From CAVOJY01 sp963696405 (GTDB lineage Bacteria > Chloroflexota > Limnocylindria > Limnocylindrales > CSP1-4), in assembly GCA_963696405.1 (NCBI GenBank), contig CAVOJY010000003.1:322460-386459 (forward strand): a stretch of DNA of 64,000 bases, written 5' to 3'. Below the pieces are notes generated by a model. That model had not been told where the DNA came from. It did not search any database and was given only the letters and a program-made list of their open reading frames with translations. Positions 9,511-18,149 of this stretch are shown here, piece after piece. Made by a program: the position numbers and the translations under genes. Each line of letters starts with the position of its first letter. Position 1 is the stretch's first letter.

Positions 9511-10095
9511 ATGCGATCGTTCCTCCGGCACCAGCTCTGGCCGGCTTTCGCCCTTCTTGGTCTCCTCACCCTGATCACCGGGCTCGCCTATCCGGCGGCC
9601 GTCACTGCGATCGCCCAGGTCGTCTTCCCCTCGCAGGCAAACGGGTCGTTCATCGTCGTTGACGGGCAGACCGTCGGTTCCTCCCTGATCGGGCAGGCGT
9701 TCAGCGACCCAAAGTACCTCTCGGGCCGGCCGTCTGCCGCGGGGCCGAACGGGTACGATGCGACGAGCTCGGCGGGGTCGAACCTCGGCCCCACCTCGTC
9801 GACCCTCATCGACCGCATCGCGAAACAGGTCGACGAGATGCGCGCGGCGAACGGAAATGCCCCCATCCCCGTGGATCTCGTCACGACAAGCGCATCTGGG
9901 CTCGACCCCGACATCAGCCCGGCGGCGGCGGAGTACCAGGTGCCGCGGGTGGCGAAAGCGCGCGGCATGACGGAGGACCAGGTGCGGCAGGTCATCGCGC
10001 GGCATACGGAGGAGCCGCTGTTCGGGCTCCTCGGCGCGTCGCGGGTCAACGTGCTGCTGGTCAACCTCGACCTGGACGGACTGCTGGGACAATGA
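9511..10095 (+). CDS. kdpC: KdpC, potassium-transporting ATPase subunit
   Basis: 194-residue KdpC with a single N-terminal transmembrane helix (about residues 10-33) and the periplasmic-type domain with the family signatures GQAFSDPKYLSGRPS, TSASGLDPDISP and AAAEYQVPRVA. It starts 8 nt after kdpB. It is an essential accessory subunit of KdpFABC that joins or stabilises the KdpA-KdpB complex. Confidence 0.95.
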   Translation: MRSFLRHQLWPAFALLGLLTLITGLAYPAAVTAIAQVVFPSQANGSFIVVDGQTVGSSLIGQAFSDPKYLSGRPSAAGPNGYDATSSAGSNLGPTSSTLIDRIAKQVDEMRAANGNAPIPVDLVTTSASGLDPDISPAAAEYQVPRVAKARGMTEDQVRQVIARHTEEPLFGLLGASRVNVLLVNLDLDGLLGQ

Positions 10096-10123
10096 GGTGC
10101 GACACGCTCCGGGAGGGACGTCG

Positions 10124-11293
10124 ATGATTCACCGCGTCGAGGGCGATCGGCCGACCGGCGACCAGCGGCCGACCGGCGACCAGATGCTTGCGCGCGTGCA
10201 GGCCGAGGCTCCGGCGCTGCGCGGTCGCCTGCGCGTCTACCTGGGCATGGCGCCGGGCGTGGGCAAGACGTACCGCATGCTCGAGGAAGCGCACCGGCGC
10301 AAGGAGCGCGGGACCGACGTCGTCGTCGGATTCGTCGAGACCTACGGCCGCTTGAGGACAGCGGCGCTTCTCGACGGCCTGGAGGCGGTGCCCCGTGCCC
10401 GGATCGAGTACCGCGGCGTGGTCGTGGAGGAGATGGACACCGATGCGGTCATTGCCCGCAAGCCTGCGGTCGCGCTCATCGACGAGCTCGCTCACACCAA
10501 CGTGCCGGGCTCGCCGCGCGAGAAGCGCTGGGAGGACGTAGAGCTGATCCGGGATGCAGGGATCCATGTCATCAGCACCTGCAACGTCCAGCACGTCGAA
10601 TTGGTGGCCGACGCTGTTCAGACCATCCTCGGAGTGCCCGTTCGCGAACGGGTCCCCGACGAGGTGATCCGGGCGGCCGACGAGATCGAGCTGGTGGACA
10701 TGAGCCCGCATGCCCTGCGGCAGCGCATGCGCCACGGCAACGTGTACCCGCCGGACCGGGCTGCGATCGCCCTGGAGCGCTTCTTCACCGAGGCGAACCT
10801 GATGGCGCTGCGCGATCTCAGCCTGCGGTTCGTGGCGGGCAAGGTCGACGAGGAACTGGAGGACATCGTCTCGGAGCGCGGCCTCGGGCAGCTACCCCCG
10901 GTGACCGAGAGGATTCTCGTCGTCGTCGACGAGACCCCGGATTGCCGGCGCGCTCTCCGGCGCGGCGCGTCGCTGGCGAGCGTCCTCCGATCAGAGCTTC
11001 TCGCTGTGGCGGTCCTCACCCCGACGGTCCTGCAGGCCCGCGACCGGGCGCAGAACCTTCAGGAAAACGTTGACTACGCCGCCGACCTCGGGGCAGAGGT
11101 CCTGCGCGTCGAGGCCTCCGACGATTTCATCGGCGTCGAGCAGGTGGTGAGGGACCATCGAATCACTCACGTAGTGCTCGTCCGGCGGAGGTCACCCGGA
11201 CTCGGGCGTCTGCTTCGGCGGCCGCTGGCCGACGCTCTCCTCGAGAGGTTGCCCGGCCTCGAGGTACACCTGCTCGGCAGCAGCGAGGGGTAG
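10124..11293 (+). CDS. kdpD: KdpD N-terminal sensor plus USP domain as separate protein
   Basis: 389-residue soluble protein equal to the N-terminal half of KdpD. The KdpD sensor domain has Walker-A-like GMAPGVGKT, Walker-B-like ALIDELAHTN and VISTCNVQHVE, followed by a universal-stress-protein-like domain from about residue 260 (ERILVVVDETPD). There are no membrane helices and no kinase. ATG 10124 after GGAGGGACG is preferred over the upstream in-frame ATG 10097. The N-terminus holds a direct repeat RPTGDQ-RPTGDQ. It closes the kdp locus and should work in trans with the kinase half at 2283. Confidence 0.9.
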   Translation: MIHRVEGDRPTGDQRPTGDQMLARVQAEAPALRGRLRVYLGMAPGVGKTYRMLEEAHRRKERGTDVVVGFVETYGRLRTAALLDGLEAVPRARIEYRGVVVEEMDTDAVIARKPAVALIDELAHTNVPGSPREKRWEDVELIRDAGIHVISTCNVQHVELVADAVQTILGVPVRERVPDEVIRAADEIELVDMSPHALRQRMRHGNVYPPDRAAIALERFFTEANLMALRDLSLRFVAGKVDEELEDIVSERGLGQLPPVTERILVVVDETPDCRRALRRGASLASVLRSELLAVAVLTPTVLQARDRAQNLQENVDYAADLGAEVLRVEASDDFIGVEQVVRDHRITHVVLVRRRSPGLGRLLRRPLADALLERLPGLEVHLLGSSEG

Positions 11294-11730
11294 CGCCCCG
11301 GCAGAGACCGGGGACCTATCCTCCGCGCCTCGTCGCCCGCACCCCCCCCCGCTGTGCCCGAACCCCACCTCCGGCCGGCCGTCGCCGCCCGATTCCGCCA
11401 GCTGCCCACCCAGGGGCTACGGAACAGAGGGGCGCCTCGTTTGGCGGGGCTGGGCGCCGGGCTGGCTTATCCCATGGTCCCCCGCCACGCTGGCCGCGGG
11501 ACGTCCAATGCTCGCTCGAGGTTGGCGCGGCACCGGCCGACCGCCTGTGGATGCCGGCTTGGACTGCCCCGCAGCCCAGGGGTGACTACCCGGCAGAACC
11601 CGGTTGACAGCCGGAGGCGGCCTCGGTCGCTGCCCGGTCTCACGGCACAACCGTGCCCGTTGCACCGGCGCACCGGAGGATCGCCACAACGCCCGGTCCA
11701 GCGTCGTGCCGGTGCTACCATCGGCCGGCC
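11294..11730. other. Intergenic region, 437 bp
   Basis: No convincing gene. It contains a C-run near 11342-11350 and a TTGACA at 11604-11609 without a good -10 partner. The ORFs that cross it on either strand have Arg/Pro-rich shadow composition. The promoter of the 11731 gene probably lies here. Confidence 0.5.
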
Positions 11731-12342
11731 ATGCTGGATCACGAAGAGAAGTTCCTGTTCAAGGAGGAGATCCTCCATCTCGCCAATGCCCTCGACGAGC
11801 CGGGCGTGCTCGACAACGTCGAGGACCTGCTCACGGACGTCATCACCAGCCCGCGGTTCGACTCTGAGGTCTTCACCCTGGAGCGCTCGCTCCAGGTCAT
11901 GCTGGGGCCGCGCGCCGGGACGACCCTGGTGGGGCTGCTGACCGTTGCGCCGGACGTGTTCGACGAAGTCGCCGAGGTGCGCATCGCCGCCGAGGTCCAG
12001 GAGCGCCTGGTTGCCTGGCGGGCCCGGTTCGGCCTCGCCATCGACAATGCCCTGAACTTCCTGAACAACCCGGACGGCATCCAGGGCCACAACTTCAGCA
12101 CCCAGATCGCGCACGTGGACGACCGGCGGGTCCTGCAGGGGCGGCTGACCCTGGTCCGCTACAACAACGAGCCGCAGTTCTTCGTCGCCGACGCGAACGT
12201 CCTCTACAGCCTGGTCGCCGACCTGCTCGAGCAACTCGGACCGTACTCCGACAGCGACACGATCGAGCCCGAGATCCTCGCGCGTCTCAAGGAAGCGGTG
12301 ATGCTCCTCGAGCGGCGCACCGCCCCGCGCGAACGTACCTGA
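11731..12342 (+). CDS. Conserved-looking protein of unknown function
   Basis: 203-residue soluble protein, family not recognised. It begins MLDHEEKFLFKEEI and is acidic with amphipathic helices in the first half. The second half looks like mixed alpha/beta (VLQGRLTLVRYNNEPQFFVAD). No signal peptide or membrane segment. The frame extends further upstream, but ATG 11731 starts the region with normal protein composition. It converges with panC on the minus strand. Confidence 0.7.
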   Translation: MLDHEEKFLFKEEILHLANALDEPGVLDNVEDLLTDVITSPRFDSEVFTLERSLQVMLGPRAGTTLVGLLTVAPDVFDEVAEVRIAAEVQERLVAWRARFGLAIDNALNFLNNPDGIQGHNFSTQIAHVDDRRVLQGRLTLVRYNNEPQFFVADANVLYSLVADLLEQLGPYSDSDTIEPEILARLKEAVMLLERRTAPRERT

Positions 12343-12390
12343 CCCGGCCGACCGGACGAGCCGACCCGCGGCCCCGCCCGCGCGGGAGAG

Positions 12391-13225
12391 TCAGCCGAGC
12401 GGCAGGTTGTCGATGAGGCGCGTCGAGCCGAACGCGACCGCCAGCGAGAGGAGCGCCGGGCCCTCCACGCGGTCGAGCTCCCGCAGCGTGGTCGCATCGG
12501 CCACGCTCACGTACTCCGGCCTTGCCAGTGGTTCCGCCGCGAGCACCGCGCGCATGACGGCGCGCAGCGCCTCCGCGTCCCGTTCGCCGGCCTCGTACCG
12601 GGCCGCGGCCGTCCAGGAGGGCGCGGCAGAGCACCGGGGCGGCGGCGCGCTCTGCGGGGGAGAGCAGCACGTTGCGCGAGCTGATGGCCAGGCCGTCGGC
12701 CTCGCGGACGGTGGGACAGACGACGACCTTCGTCGGGATCCCGAGGTCCTGGGCCATCCGCCGCACGACCACGGTCTGCTGGGCGTCCTTCTGGCCGAAG
12801 TAGGCGGCGTCGGCGGCGGCGAGGCCCAACAGCACCGCGACCACGGTCGCGACGCCCTCGAAGTGCCCCGGCCGCGCCGCGCCCTCGAGCGGCTCCGCAA
12901 CGGCCCCCACCACGACCCGGGTGTCGAAGCCGGGCGGGTACACCTCCTCGACCGGCGGCGCAAAGACGATGTCCGTCCCGTCCGCCTCGCAGATCGCCAG
13001 GTCCCGCGCCTCGTCACGGGGGTACCCCTGGAAATCCCGTGGCTCGTTGAACTGCGCCGGGTTGACGAAGATCGTCACCACGACCGTAGCGCTCTCAGCC
13101 CGTGCCCGCGCGATGAGCGAGCGGTGGCCGTCGTGGAGCGCGCCCATGGTGGGCACGAGCCCGACCGGCCGGCCGGAGGCCGACACGGCCGCACGAAGCT
13201 CCGCCCTGGTCCGCGTGACGAGCAT
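12391..13225 (-). CDS. panC: Pantothenate synthetase (one frameshift)
   Basis: PanC of about 278 residues, condensing pantoate and beta-alanine with ATP. The N-terminal nucleotidyltransferase signature PTMGALHDGHRSLI is present, then FVNPAQFN, YFGQKDAQQ and ISSRNVLLS. The frame shifts near 12,605: VLCRALLDGR in one frame continues as ARYEAGERDAEAL in another and ends at FGSTRLIDN. A 1-nt error in a GC-rich run is the simplest cause. It follows panB on the same strand, so pantothenate biosynthesis is clustered with the CoA genes upstream. Confidence 0.93.
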
Positions 13226-13272
13226 GGCGCCGACTGGTGCCGCGAGGTCCCGCGAGGTCCCGCCGAGGCGGC

Positions 13273-14196
13273 CTACAGGTCCCGGTCCAGGGGGAGGCTC
13301 TCGGCGAGGATCGCGGTCTCCGCGTCCGCGCGGTCGAGTGGCGTCCGCCCCAGGACCGAGGCGAGCACGTCGTCATCCATGCGCACGGTCTCCGCCGGCC
13401 CGGGGAACGTCCCGGCCTCCACGTCGGCCCGGTACCGCCCGGCCGCGTCGAGGACGACGGCGCCCAGGTCCGCGTACTTCCGGGCGTGCCGCGGGATCCA
13501 GCCGGGCATGGTGCCGAGGACGTCGTTCACCACCTGGATCTGGCCGCTGCACCCGGGACCGGCCCCGATGCCGATGGTGGGGATCGAGAGGCGCTGCGTG
13601 AGCGCCGCGGCAAGCTGTTCGGGCACGAGCTCGAGGACGATCGAGAAGGCGCCCGCTTCCTGGACGGAGAGAGCGTCGGCGATGAGCTGGCGGGCCGCCT
13701 CCCGCGTCTTCCCCTGGACACGGACCCGCCCGATCTGGTGGATCGACTGGGGCGTGAGGCCGATGTGGCCCATGACCGCGATGCCCGCCCGCGTCATGGC
13801 CTCGATCGTGCGGGCACTCCGCACTCCGCCCTCGACCTTGACCGCCTGGCAGCCGGCCTCGCGGAGGAAGACGCCCGCGTTCTCCACGCTGCGCTCGACC
13901 GAGACGCCGTAGGTGAGGAAGGGCATGTCCGCTACGACGAGGGCGCGACTCGTCCCGCGGACGACCGCCTTGGTGTGGTGGAGCATCTCGCTCATGCTGA
14001 CCCGCACCGTGGTCTCGTACCCGAGCATCACCTGCCCGAGGGAGTCGCCGACCAGGAGCATGGGGATGCCCGCATCGTCGAGCAGTCGCGCCGTCGGGTA
14101 GTCGTACGCGGTGAGCATGGGGATGCGCACGCCATCGGCATGCATCTGCGCGATGTCCGCGACGGTGACGCGGCGGATCGGCTCGGTGACGCTCAT
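13273..14196 (-). CDS. panB: 3-methyl-2-oxobutanoate hydroxymethyltransferase
   Basis: 307-residue PanB, first step of pantothenate synthesis (ketopantoate from 2-oxoisovalerate with methylene-THF). Family motifs seen: LTAYDYPTARLLDDAGI, LVGDSLGQVMLGY, GHIGLTPQS and TIGIGAGPGCSGQIQVVND. The start MSVTEPIRR at 14196 was chosen because upstream in-frame residues are Arg/Pro-rich and overlap coaBC. It begins 2 nt after the coaBC stop region, so it is co-transcribed with coaX and coaBC. Confidence 0.96.
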   Translation of the reverse strand: MSVTEPIRRVTVADIAQMHADGVRIPMLTAYDYPTARLLDDAGIPMLLVGDSLGQVMLGYETTVRVSMSEMLHHTKAVVRGTSRALVVADMPFLTYGVSVERSVENAGVFLREAGCQAVKVEGGVRSARTIEAMTRAGIAVMGHIGLTPQSIHQIGRVRVQGKTREAARQLIADALSVQEAGAFSIVLELVPEQLAAALTQRLSIPTIGIGAGPGCSGQIQVVNDVLGTMPGWIPRHARKYADLGAVVLDAAGRYRADVEAGTFPGPAETVRMDDDVLASVLGRTPLDRADAETAILAESLPLDRDL

Positions 14197-14198
14197 GG

Positions 14199-15443
14199 TT
14201 ACCTCGTTTCCAGCAGGGTGGCGACCCGGTCGAGCAGGCGGTCGGCCACTTCTCGCTTGGGCAGCAGCGGCCACGGCTCGGGCGCCGATCCGGGCGTGAT
14301 GAGGGTAACGCGGTTCGTGTCCACCTCGAACCCCGATCCCGGCTCGGTGACGTCGTTCGCAACGAGGAGGTCGACGCCCTTGCGACGGGCCTTCGCGGGG
14401 GCGCGCGCGAGCGACCCGGTTTCCGCGGCGAACCCGACGATGACGGGGCGGCGCGCGTCGCCCTCCGCGGTGCGCTCCTCGGCCGCTCGCACAGCCTCGG
14501 CCAGGATGTCGTCCGTGGCCTGCAACTCGAGCACGAGCGAACCGCTCCGCTCGAGCTTGCGTTCCGCCGCGTCGAGCGGACGGAAATCCGCGACGGCCGC
14601 CGCCATGACCAGCGCGTCGGCGCCCGGAAGCGCCGAGAGGACCGCCGTGCGCATCTCCGCCGCCGTCGTGACGCGGGTGACCGACGCGCTCTCGGGGAGG
14701 GGAATCGTGGTGGTCCCCGCGACGAGGTCCACGACCGCGCCGCGCTCGAGGGCGGCCTCGGCGACCGCCACCCCCATGCGTCCGCTCGAGCGGTTGCCGA
14801 TGAAGCGGACCGGGTCGATGGGCTCGGCTGTGCCGCCGGCCGTGACGAGGATGCGCCGGCCCTCGAGATCGCGGCGACGCCCCCCGATCGGCTCCACGAT
14901 CGCTTCCACGACCGCCTCGAGAATGGCCGCCGGCTCCGCGAGACGCCCGCGGCCGGACGCGCCGGACGCCAGCAGCCCGACCGCCGGTTCCACGATGTGG
15001 TACCCGAACCCGCGGAGTCGCTCGACGTTGGCCCGGGTGGCCGGATGCGCGTACATCTCGCCGTCCATCGCGGGCGCCACCACGACCGGGGCGCGCGCCG
15101 CCAGGCAGGTGATCGTGATCACGTCGTCGGCCAGTCCTCCGGCCATAGCCGCGAGCCAGCGCGCCGTGGCCGGGGCGACGACGATGGCGTCCGCCCGTTC
15201 GCCCGCCGCGACGTGGGCGATGCGCTGGTCCGGGAGGAGCGCCAGCGGGTCGCGCACGACCGGCCGTCGGCTCAGGGTCTCGAACGTGAGGGGCCCCACG
15301 AAATGCGTGGACGCCTCAGTCATGAGGACCTGCACCTCGGCGCCCTCGGAGGCCATGAGCCGCAGCAGCTCGACCGCCTTGTACGCGGCGATCGATCCAG
15401 TGACGCCGAGGAGGATGAAGCGCCCGGCCAGCCGTCCGCTCAC
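14199..15443 (-). CDS. coaBC: Bifunctional phosphopantothenoylcysteine decarboxylase / ligase
   Basis: 414-residue CoaBC. The N-terminal flavoprotein CoaC domain has GVTGSIAAYKA, a His in RIAHVAAGERAD, PATARWLAAMAGGLADD and PAMDGEMY. The C-terminal CoaB domain has ILVTAGGTAEPIDPVRFIGNRSSGRMG and AAAVADFRP. It converts 4'-phosphopantothenate to 4'-phosphopantetheine via the cysteine adduct. The GTG start at 15443 overlaps the coaX stop (GTGA), supporting this start over longer ones. It sits between the pantothenate kinase and panB, giving a near-complete CoA route. Confidence 0.95.
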   Translation of the reverse strand: MSGRLAGRFILLGVTGSIAAYKAVELLRLMASEGAEVQVLMTEASTHFVGPLTFETLSRRPVVRDPLALLPDQRIAHVAAGERADAIVVAPATARWLAAMAGGLADDVITITCLAARAPVVVAPAMDGEMYAHPATRANVERLRGFGYHIVEPAVGLLASGASGRGRLAEPAAILEAVVEAIVEPIGGRRRDLEGRRILVTAGGTAEPIDPVRFIGNRSSGRMGVAVAEAALERGAVVDLVAGTTTIPLPESASVTRVTTAAEMRTAVLSALPGADALVMAAAVADFRPLDAAERKLERSGSLVLELQATDDILAEAVRAAEERTAEGDARRPVIVGFAAETGSLARAPAKARRKGVDLLVANDVTEPGSGFEVDTNRVTLITPGSAPEPWPLLPKREVADRLLDRVATLLETR

Positions 15444-16240
15444 GACCAGCGGCCCTCCGCCGCCAGCACGAGCAGCCCGCGCAGGGTCAGGTCGGGGTCC
15501 AGGACATCGACGCCCGGGATGTCGGCCGCCCATGGCAGGCGGCTCCCGCCTCCGGTGAGGACCACGATCGGCCGTCGCCCCTGGGAGAGCGTCGCAAGCT
15601 CGCCGCGCACGCGGGAAACCAGCTCGGACACCGCGCCTGCCTGGCCGAAGACGGCGCCGCTGCGGAGCGCCTCAACGGTGTCGCGCCCGATGGCGCGCGG
15701 CGATCCGCCGAGCTCGACGTGGGGCAGCTTCGCCGTCCGCGAGGCCAGTGCGTCGAGCGAGAGCTGCGGTCCTGCGGCGATGGCGCCCCCGAGGAAGGCC
15801 CCGTCGGCGCCGACCGCGTCAACCGTGGTCGCGGTCCCGATGTCCACCACGATCGCCGGCGTCCCGTGGAGCCGCGCCGCGGCAAGGGCGTTGACCAGCC
15901 GGTCCGCGCCCACCTCGGCCGGCCGGTCGACGTGGACGGCGAGCGGGACCGTGGCGGCCGACGCCTCGAGAAAGGGGAGGTGGCGTCGCGCGGCCACGGC
16001 GGCGACGGCCTTGCTCACCGGCGGCACGACCGACGCGAGCACGACGCGGGTGACCTCGCTCAGCCGACGACCGTCGAGGCCGAGCAGGCCGTCGAGCAGC
16101 AGCTCCACCTCGTCGGCCGTGGCGCGTTCCGGCGTCGCGGCGTGCCGGGTCCGGCCCGGCTCGGCGGCCGCGGCGAGATCCCGGTCGGCCGCGAGGGCTG
16201 CGGTCAGCGTCGAGTTGCCGGCGTCAATGGCGAGCAGCAT
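15440..16240 (-). CDS. coaX: Type III pantothenate kinase
   Basis: 266-residue CoaX. The start MLLAIDAGNST is the classic N-terminal ASKHA phosphate-binding strand; later GADRLVNALAA and VDIGTATTVDAV are type III signatures, and LTGGGS near the end completes the ATP site. Type III enzymes use ATP, have high Km and are not inhibited by CoA. It is first in a minus-strand operon coaX-coaBC-panB-panC. A longer in-frame start (16327) was rejected because the extension is atypical. Confidence 0.94.
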   Translation of the reverse strand: MLLAIDAGNSTLTAALAADRDLAAAAEPGRTRHAATPERATADEVELLLDGLLGLDGRRLSEVTRVVLASVVPPVSKAVAAVAARRHLPFLEASAATVPLAVHVDRPAEVGADRLVNALAAARLHGTPAIVVDIGTATTVDAVGADGAFLGGAIAAGPQLSLDALASRTAKLPHVELGGSPRAIGRDTVEALRSGAVFGQAGAVSELVSRVRGELATLSQGRRPIVVLTGGGSRLPWAADIPGVDVLDPDLTLRGLLVLAAEGRWS

Positions 16241-16366
16241 GCACTCGATGATACGCGCGGCCGCGCTCGCGCCGGCGCAGCCGGGCCTCCCGCCTGTGGC
16301 AGCGTGTTCTCCGGCGAAGAGCCGCATATCCTACGGTGAACGGGTCCAGGATGCCGGAGGTACGTC

Positions 16367-16837
16367 GTGACGCTCGAGCCGAACGCGAGCTTCTTCGTCA
16401 ACAGCGGCGTCCTGTCGAACCCGCACGACATGTACCACCTGCTGCGGCCGCTCCTTCGGAGTGCCGTGGGCTACCGCTACTTCCGGGACGACCGGCTCGT
16501 GTCCTGGGGCACGGGCCCGGTGGAGCGGGTGCTGGTCGGCCGGCCGGATCTCTCGTCGTTCTTCACCCCGGTCTCGATCTGCATCAACGTTGGCTCGTTC
16601 GAGTACCTCGAGTTCGAGACGCTGCCCGACCTGGGGCTGGAGTACCGGCTCGTGCAGGGCGAGGAGCGCGTCGTCCTCTTCCTCCTGCCCGGGACACCGC
16701 AGGGGGCAGGCGGAGACGTGCAGCAGGCATTCGAGCTCGAGGCGCCCGGTTTCGTCCAGCTCGAGCTGAGCGGCCTGGGGTCGGGGGAGGGGAGCCCGGG
16801 CTCCGGCCGGGAGACCGGCGGTACCGCGGATCCGTGA
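16367..16837 (+). CDS. Protein of unknown function
   Basis: 156-residue protein starting at GTG 16367 behind CCGGAGG. Family not recognised. The first 115 residues look like a compact alpha/beta domain (FFVNSGVLSNPHDMYHLLRPLL, GYRYFRDDRLVSWG, PVSICINVGSFEYLEFETL); the tail is Gly/Ser-rich and low in complexity. No signal peptide or TM. It lies just upstream of the M16 protease gene on the same strand and diverges from coaX. Confidence 0.65.
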   Translation: MTLEPNASFFVNSGVLSNPHDMYHLLRPLLRSAVGYRYFRDDRLVSWGTGPVERVLVGRPDLSSFFTPVSICINVGSFEYLEFETLPDLGLEYRLVQGEERVVLFLLPGTPQGAGGDVQQAFELEAPGFVQLELSGLGSGEGSPGSGRETGGTADP

Positions 16838-16874
16838 GCGCAGTCGGCGCCTGCGCCGGCTGCCCCCTGTTACG

Positions 16875-18149
16875 ATGCGCGCGATGTTCGAGCGCTCCGT
16901 GCTGCCCTCCGGGCCGCGCGTCATCTCCGTGCGGGTCCCCGGCGCACGATCCTTCTCCGCGGTGGTCTATGTGCGCGCCGGTTCCCGACTGGAGTGTCGC
17001 GAGGAATCCGGGACCGCGCATTTCCTCGAGCATCTCGTGTTCAAGGGGACCGCCTCGTTCCCGGATACCCGCACGGTGTCGGAGGCCATCGAGGGCGTGG
17101 GCGGCACCAGCAACGCCGCGACCGACCGGGAGGCGACCACCTACTGGGCACGGGTGCCTGGTCGCGAGACCGAGCGCGCCATGCACGTGCTCGGCGATCT
17201 CGTCACCCGGCCGCTCCTTCGGGGCAAGGACATCGAGAACGAACGGACGATCATCGTCGAGGAGATCCGCTCCTACCGTGACGATCCCGGGGAATTCGTC
17301 TTCACGCTGCTCGACCAGGCGGTCTTCGGGGACACGCCCCTGGGGTGGGAGATCGCCGGCAGCGAGGAGTCCGTCCGCGGCCTGGACCCGGACGGGATCC
17401 GGGATTTCTGGCGCCGCGGGTACCAGCCGTCGAACCTCGTCATCGCCGCCGCAGGTGACATCGCTCACCAGGATGTGGTCGCCCTCGCCTCGTCGTACTT
17501 CGGCTCGGGCGACGGCGTGACGCCGGCGATGGACGGTGCGCCCCTGCTTCCTGCTCCGAACAACGTGCTCATCGATCGGCGAAAAGGGGCCCAGGCTCAC
17601 CTCTGCGTCGGGCTCCCGGCCCTGCGCCGGGACGACCCGGAGACCTGGGTGCTCGAGATCCTCCACACGGTGCTGGGCGACGGCACGAGCAGCCGGCTCT
17701 TCCTCCACCTCCGGGAGGAGGCAGGGCTGGCGTACGACGTCCATTCGTTCGTGACTGACTTCCACGACTGCGGCCTCCTCGGCGTCTACGCCGGGGTGGA
17801 CCCGGCGGCGCTCGGCCGCGCCCTCGAGGCGGTCCTCGCCGAGCTGGCCGACTTGCGGGATCGACCCGTGCCGGCCGATGAGCTGGCGCGCGCCCGTGCG
17901 TTTGCCGGCGGCCGGCTCGAGCTGCGCCTGGAGGACGGGCGTAACCTGGCGTCCTGGCTCGGTGTCCAGGAGGCGCTCCACGAGCAGACGATGACAATCG
18001 AGCAGGCGCTGTCGAAGATCGAGGCCGTGGACGCCGAGGCGGTGCAGCGCCTCGCCGGCAGGCTCTTCCGCGATGAGGCCCTTGCGCTCGCGGTCATCTC
18101 GCCCCCCGGGTACACCCGGCGTTTCGGCGATCGGTTGCGGCTGCCGTGA
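16875..18149 (+). CDS. M16 family zinc metalloprotease
   Basis: 424-residue processing-peptidase-like M16 protein (PqqL/YmxG type). The inverted zinc motif HFLEH lies near residues 49-53 in GTAHFLEHLVFKGT, with the distal Glu in ENERTIIVEEI. The second, inactive M16 domain includes LGDGTSSRLF and LREEAGLAYDVHSF, characteristic of the family. No signal peptide, so cytoplasmic. Start ATG 16875 or 16884. Its stop overlaps the next GTG by 4 nt. Substrate unknown; the family degrades peptides or processes presequences. Confidence 0.93.
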   Translation: MRAMFERSVLPSGPRVISVRVPGARSFSAVVYVRAGSRLECREESGTAHFLEHLVFKGTASFPDTRTVSEAIEGVGGTSNAATDREATTYWARVPGRETERAMHVLGDLVTRPLLRGKDIENERTIIVEEIRSYRDDPGEFVFTLLDQAVFGDTPLGWEIAGSEESVRGLDPDGIRDFWRRGYQPSNLVIAAAGDIAHQDVVALASSYFGSGDGVTPAMDGAPLLPAPNNVLIDRRKGAQAHLCVGLPALRRDDPETWVLEILHTVLGDGTSSRLFLHLREEAGLAYDVHSFVTDFHDCGLLGVYAGVDPAALGRALEAVLAELADLRDRPVPADELARARAFAGGRLELRLEDGRNLASWLGVQEALHEQTMTIEQALSKIEAVDAEAVQRLAGRLFRDEALALAVISPPGYTRRFGDRLRLP

